A stretch of 18,705 nt of DNA, from positions 1 through 18,705 of the forward strand of contig JAGGYX010000019.1 of assembly GCA_021162305.1 (NCBI GenBank). The letters run 5' to 3'. Numbering within the stretch: the first letter of the stretch is position 1; each line of letters opens with the position of its first letter. The notes under the pieces are model-generated. The model saw nothing but the letters and a program-made list of their open reading frames with translations. It ran no database searches and was not told the origin of the DNA. The position numbers were made by a program, and so were the translations under genes. This document shows, in pieces, positions 15,649 through 18,705 of this stretch. The stretch comes from Thermoplasmata archaeon (GTDB lineage: Archaea; Thermoplasmatota; E2; UBA202; JdFR-43).

Positions 15649-16434
15649 ATGGAAATAAATCTGGATGGAAAGGTTGCGATTGTAACAGCTTCTTCAAAAG
15701 GAATTGGATTTGGCGTCGCCAAAGTTTTTTCTATGTGCAATGCAAATGTTATTCTCCTTTCAAGAAATGAAGAGAATCTGAGAATTGCTGCTGAGAAAAT
15801 TGAAACAATATCGGGCAGCAAGCCCAAATATATTGTTGCTGATTTAACAGATAAAAAGCAGCTTGAAAATGCAATTGAAGAGATAAAAAGAGAGAAGCCA
15901 TCCATATTTTTCTTCTCCACAGGCGGGGTTAAGCCAGGCTATTTCATGGAAATGAGAAAAGAAGACTGGGATAAAGCCATAAATCTGCTTTTGCACCCAG
16001 CTATATATCTTACAAAGGAATTGCTTCCAGATATGATAAAAAGGAAGTGGGGTCGCATCATATATTTAACAAGCACAGCTATAAAAGAAGTCATACCAAA
16101 CATTGCATTAAGCAATGTTGTTCGTATCACCATGGCTGGACTTGTTAGAACGCTTGCAAAAGAAGTTGGCATGTATGGAATAACTGTGAATGGAATAATG
16201 CCTGGTATGATAAAAACAGATAGAATAATTCAGCTTGCAAGAGATAAAGCAAAAAGAGAAGGAATAACAATGGAAGAAGCCCTGAAAAATTTATCTGCTA
16301 CTATACCAGCAGCCCGTTTAGGAATGCCAGAAGAAATCGGCTATTTTGCTGCTTTTCTCGCGAATGATTTTGCTTCATACATAAACGGGGCTTTGATTCC
16401 TGTGGATGGAGGAAAGCTAAATTCCACGCTTTAG
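15649..16434 (+). CDS. short-chain dehydrogenase/reductase with a non-standard active site
   Basis: The 261-residue Rossmann-fold oxidoreductase has the cofactor loop TASSKGIG (13-20) and ADLTD (64-68). Arg39 after the second strand (LLSRN) suggests NADPH. The catalytic Ser142 is present (LTSTA), but the usual Tyr and Lys positions hold Ser155 and Arg159 (PNIALSNVVRITMAG). That PxxxLALSNxxR pattern defines a known SDR subgroup annotated as 3-oxoacyl reductase-like; its substrate is not known. The end PVDGG is normal for the family. The pyroglutamyl-peptidase gene follows after 31 bases. A FabG label would overstate what is known, since archaea lack classical fatty-acid synthesis. Confidence 0.9.
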   Translation: MEINLDGKVAIVTASSKGIGFGVAKVFSMCNANVILLSRNEENLRIAAEKIETISGSKPKYIVADLTDKKQLENAIEEIKREKPSIFFFSTGGVKPGYFMEMRKEDWDKAINLLLHPAIYLTKELLPDMIKRKWGRIIYLTSTAIKEVIPNIALSNVVRITMAGLVRTLAKEVGMYGITVNGIMPGMIKTDRIIQLARDKAKREGITMEEALKNLSATIPAARLGMPEEIGYFAAFLANDFASYINGALIPVDGGKLNSTL

Positions 16435-16465
16435 AAAAATTGAAATTTAGTGCTGCAATAATAAT

Positions 16466-17095
16466 ATGAAAAAGCTTGCAATTTTAATTGCCATTCTTTT
16501 AGTCCCAATATCATTTGGAGGAAATGAGCATGAAGTTATTTTAGTTACAGGATTTGAACCGTTTGGAGAATGGAACGAGAATCCATCTGCAATGGTTGCG
16601 ATGGCATTGAATGGAAGCTTTATTGGAAATGCAGAAATTGTTTCAATAATTCTACCAGTTGATTTCAATCAATCATTTGAAAAAATAAAAGATGCAATAG
16701 AAAAATATAAGCCATTTATGATAATAAGCTTGGGACTGAACGGAAAAGCTCGTGCCATTCATATTGAAAAAATTGCTTTGAATATAGAATGCAATAATGG
16801 AAGATGCAGTTTTATAAAGAATGGCAGACTGATTCAAATCTCTCCATTGCCTGCATTTAAAATTTGTAATGAGTTAAGAAGCCATGGATATAAAGCAAAG
16901 CCATCTTTTTTCGCTGGCACATATGCCTGTAATTTTATTTTTTATTCCACCCTTAACTACATTGATGAAAATGAACTTGATATTAAAGATGGCTTCATAC
17001 ATGTTCCACCATTAAAATCACAGAGGAGATATGGAATGGAATTAAATGACATGGTTAATGCGATAAAAATAGCGATAAAAGCAAGCATGGAATAA
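16466..17095 (+). CDS. pcp: secreted pyroglutamyl-peptidase I (peptidase family C15)
   Basis: This cysteine peptidase removes N-terminal pyroglutamate from peptides. The 209-residue protein has VTGFEPFGEWNENPS (27-41), catalytic Glu101 in IHIEKIALN, Cys155 in GTYACN and His179 in GFIHVP, so the triad is complete. An N-terminal hydrophobic stretch (MKKLAILIAILLVPISFGG) looks like a signal peptide, whereas most C15 enzymes are cytoplasmic. Without it the protein has the usual ~190 residues. No good Shine-Dalgarno site is seen. The stop codon directly abuts the stop of the convergent flavoprotein gene. Confidence 0.88.
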   Translation: MKKLAILIAILLVPISFGGNEHEVILVTGFEPFGEWNENPSAMVAMALNGSFIGNAEIVSIILPVDFNQSFEKIKDAIEKYKPFMIISLGLNGKARAIHIEKIALNIECNNGRCSFIKNGRLIQISPLPAFKICNELRSHGYKAKPSFFAGTYACNFIFYSTLNYIDENELDIKDGFIHVPPLKSQRRYGMELNDMVNAIKIAIKASME

Positions 17096-18466
17096 TTATC
17101 TTTCTTCCAGATTGTAAAATGCTCTCTCAACAACCTCTGACAATGCTGGATGAATATGCATTCCTCTATATACTGGCATGGCTGACTGGCTGTCGGTATA
17201 CATCAAATTTATTATTTCCTGTATTAGAATGGAAGCTTCTGGTCCTATAATATGTGCCCCCAGAATGCGATATGTTTGCTTTTCCAATATTACCTTAACA
17301 AAATAATCCTTTGCCATCATTGCCTCTCCTTTTGCAGTATTCTCATACAAGTAGTAGCCTACTAATATATCGTGTTTTTTCTTCGCCTCCTCCTCTCTCA
17401 TTCCGACGCCTGCTACCTCTGGATAAGTGAATATTGCATGTGGAACTGCATGATAATCGGCTTTAATACGGCGATGAGCAAATGCATTATAGTAGACAAT
17501 CTGGCTTTCATAGTTGGCGGCATGCTTGAACATATGCTTTCCTGTTGCATCGCCACATGCCCATATATTCGGCTTTGTTGTCTGCAAATATTCATCGACG
17601 ATAATCCAGCCATGCTCATCTGTTTCCACCCCTGTCTTTTCAGGCTTTAGTATATCTGAATTTGATGCTCTTCCAGCTGCCACAAGGACTTCATCTGCTT
17701 CCACCTCTATTTTTCCTTTCTCACCACTTGCTATAACCTTTTTTGCTCCATTTTCTTTTTTAACTTCCTTTACCGTATATCCTGTATAAATTTTCATTAT
17801 TTTTTTCATTTCTCTCTGCAAAAGCTCTGATATCTCAGGCTCTTCATTGGCAACAATACGGGGAAGCATTTCTATAACTGTAACATCTGAACCCATCATG
17901 GCAAGGAAAAAACCATATTCCATGGCTATATAACCGCCTCCTATAATTACAATTCTGGGCGGCAATTCTTCAAGCAAAAGTAACTCATCGCTCGTTATAT
18001 ATCCCGCCTCTTTCAGCCCTTTAATTGGGGGCACCATGGGGCGGGAGCCGGAGCAAAGCAAAATTTTATCGCCTTTTATTATCTCGTTGCCTACTTTCAT
18101 TGTATAGTCATCTATAAACTCTCCCTGCACTTGATATAAATCAATGTTAGGTGAATTTTTCAGACCATGCTCTATCATTTCTATTTCATGCCTTATATTT
18201 TTCCTCATCCTTTCCATGATTCCTTTAAAATCTATTCCTTTTATCTCCACATCAATTCCAAATTTTTTCGCATCCATTATTTTTCTCAGCAATTCTGCTG
18301 GATATAGTAACATTTTTGAGGGAATGCATCCTCTCGTTAAACAAATTCCTCCAACATCATCTTTTTCCACAACAGCCACTTTTATGTTGGGCTGTGTCTC
18401 AACGAGTGTTGAAACAATATTCATGGCTGAGCCAGTTCCAATAGCAATGACATCATAATTTTTCAT
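17096..18466 (-). CDS. dihydrolipoamide dehydrogenase-like FAD/NAD disulfide oxidoreductase
   Basis: The 456-residue flavoprotein starts MKNYDVIAIGTGSAMNIVST with the FAD-binding GxGxxx loop. The redox-active disulfide is Cys42-Cys47 in GGICLTRGCIPSKML. A central NAD-binding motif IVIIGGGYIAMEYG follows, then ACGDATG (second FAD site) and the C-terminal interface with His439 and Glu444 (HIHPALSE), the catalytic pair that would come from the partner subunit. The upstream frame reaches 18535, but residues before this Met are low-complexity (RFFRF, from the AT repeat) and a TATA-like element sits near 18488. No 2-oxoacid dehydrogenase or glycine-cleavage gene is next to it, so the substrate may be lipoyl protein, another disulfide, or a metal. 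Confidence 0.9.
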   Translation of the reverse strand: MKNYDVIAIGTGSAMNIVSTLVETQPNIKVAVVEKDDVGGICLTRGCIPSKMLLYPAELLRKIMDAKKFGIDVEIKGIDFKGIMERMRKNIRHEIEMIEHGLKNSPNIDLYQVQGEFIDDYTMKVGNEIIKGDKILLCSGSRPMVPPIKGLKEAGYITSDELLLLEELPPRIVIIGGGYIAMEYGFFLAMMGSDVTVIEMLPRIVANEEPEISELLQREMKKIMKIYTGYTVKEVKKENGAKKVIASGEKGKIEVEADEVLVAAGRASNSDILKPEKTGVETDEHGWIIVDEYLQTTKPNIWACGDATGKHMFKHAANYESQIVYYNAFAHRRIKADYHAVPHAIFTYPEVAGVGMREEEAKKKHDILVGYYLYENTAKGEAMMAKDYFVKVILEKQTYRILGAHIIGPEASILIQEIINLMYTDSQSAMPVYRGMHIHPALSEVVERAFYNLEER

Positions 18467-18483
18467 GAATGGTAAAGAATCCA

Positions 18484-18492
18484 TTAATAAAA
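18484..18492 (-). promoter_or_regulatory. TATA-like element of the flavoprotein gene
   Basis: The minus strand reads TTTTATTAA, centred about 22 bases before the ATG at 18466. Spacing is a little short; it is the best candidate but not certain. Confidence 0.4.
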
Positions 18493-18512
18493 CATTTACC
18501 AATAAACATAAA

Positions 18513-18533
18513 AATCGAAAAAATCGAAAAATC
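18513..18533. repeat. short tandem repeat of AAATCGAAA units
   Basis: About two and a half copies of a nine-base unit (AATCGAAAA) lie some 25 bases beyond the TATA-like element of the flavoprotein gene. This could be an operator or simply AT-rich low-complexity DNA. Confidence 0.55.
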
Positions 18534-18612
18534 ATTGTAAGTTGTCGATTAATTAGCTAAAAGCGATTATGATTATGTGGCCAAACTCCAACAAAAAAGT
18601 TTCTTGAAAAAA

Positions 18613-18620
18613 CTTATTAT
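18613..18620 (+). promoter_or_regulatory. TATA-like element of the last gene
   Basis: CTTATTAT centred 24-25 bases before the ATG at 18641, preceded by TTGAAAAAA. It overlaps the right arm of an inverted repeat, AAGTTT-N7-AAACTT (18597-18615), where a regulator could bind. Confidence 0.45.
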
Positions 18621-18640
18621 GCAATAATGGATAATGTATC

Positions 18641-18705
18641 ATGCCTGAAACAATAACCAAAGAAGAATTTGAGAAATTAAAAGAAGAGGTGGAGCATCTT
18701 AAAGA
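18641..18705 (+). CDS. start of an unidentified gene (3' end outside window)
   Basis: Only 21 codons are visible: MPETITKEEFEKLKEEVEHL and one more Lys. The residues look helical and charged with a heptad-like pattern, as in coiled coils; no family can be assigned. The start is chosen from the TATA-like element 24-25 bases upstream. Two nearby ATGs (18627 and 18634) open frames that stop within a few codons. It is divergent from the flavoprotein gene. Confidence 0.6.
   Translation, partial: MPETITKEEFEKLKEEVEHLK

Noticed and set aside
18467..18535. 23-residue N-terminal extension of the flavoprotein (MIFRFFRFL...), a possible membrane signal
   Set aside because: It is encoded by the AT-rich tandem repeat and overlaps the likely promoter; the family starts a few residues before the GxGxxx loop.

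Overview
The window is archaeal chromosome and reads as euryarchaeal. The signs are an archaeal-type ribosomal protein cluster (eL32, eL19, uL30, archaeal AdkA), the RNA polymerase subunit Rpo10/RpoN, a proteasome beta subunit, the KH/beta-CASP termination nuclease aCPSF1 (FttA), mevalonate kinase and TATA-box promoters. The DNA is AT-rich. The proteasome beta subunit resembles that of Thermoplasma, and an NosD-like surface protein is present. A Thermoplasmatota-related lineage is my best guess, at moderate confidence; canonical mevalonate kinase argues against Thermoplasma itself.

Layout. Bases 1-1866 (+) are the 3' part of a large right-handed beta-helix surface protein. Convergent to it, on the minus strand, are a small cupin and a putative lipoprotein. 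They lie downstream of a minus-strand cluster that reads, from its promoter near 8555: uS8, uL6, eL32, eL19, uL18, uS5, uL30, uL15, SecY, AdkA. Head to head with it is a plus-strand operon: eL18, uL13, uS9, Rpo10. A 185-base gap (10042-10226) follows and carries a promoter-like element and strong hairpins, a candidate small RNA. Next come a minus-strand DUF504 gene and then, on the plus strand, psmB, aCPSF1, a small heat-shock protein broken by a frameshift in an A7 run, and mevalonate kinase. The right end has DUF1015 (-), an SDR oxidoreductase (+), a secreted pyroglutamyl-peptidase (+), a dihydrolipoamide-dehydrogenase-like flavoprotein (-), and the first 21 codons of another plus-strand gene.

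How it works together. Most of the window is core information processing: ribosome assembly, the Sec channel, RNA polymerase, transcription termination and protein quality control. First genes of transcription units mostly have a TATA box centred about 22-26 bases before the start codon and no Shine-Dalgarno site, which predicts leaderless mRNAs. Internal operon genes overlap by 1-14 bases or abut, and most have GGAGG/GGTGA-like sites. I used this contrast to choose several starts.

I found no mobile element, CRISPR array, rRNA or tRNA gene, and no obvious new defence or metabolic system. The points most worth checking are the frameshifted Hsp20 gene coupled to mevalonate kinase, the structured gap after rpo10, direct repeats between aCPSF1 and hsp20, and the secreted pyroglutamyl-peptidase.
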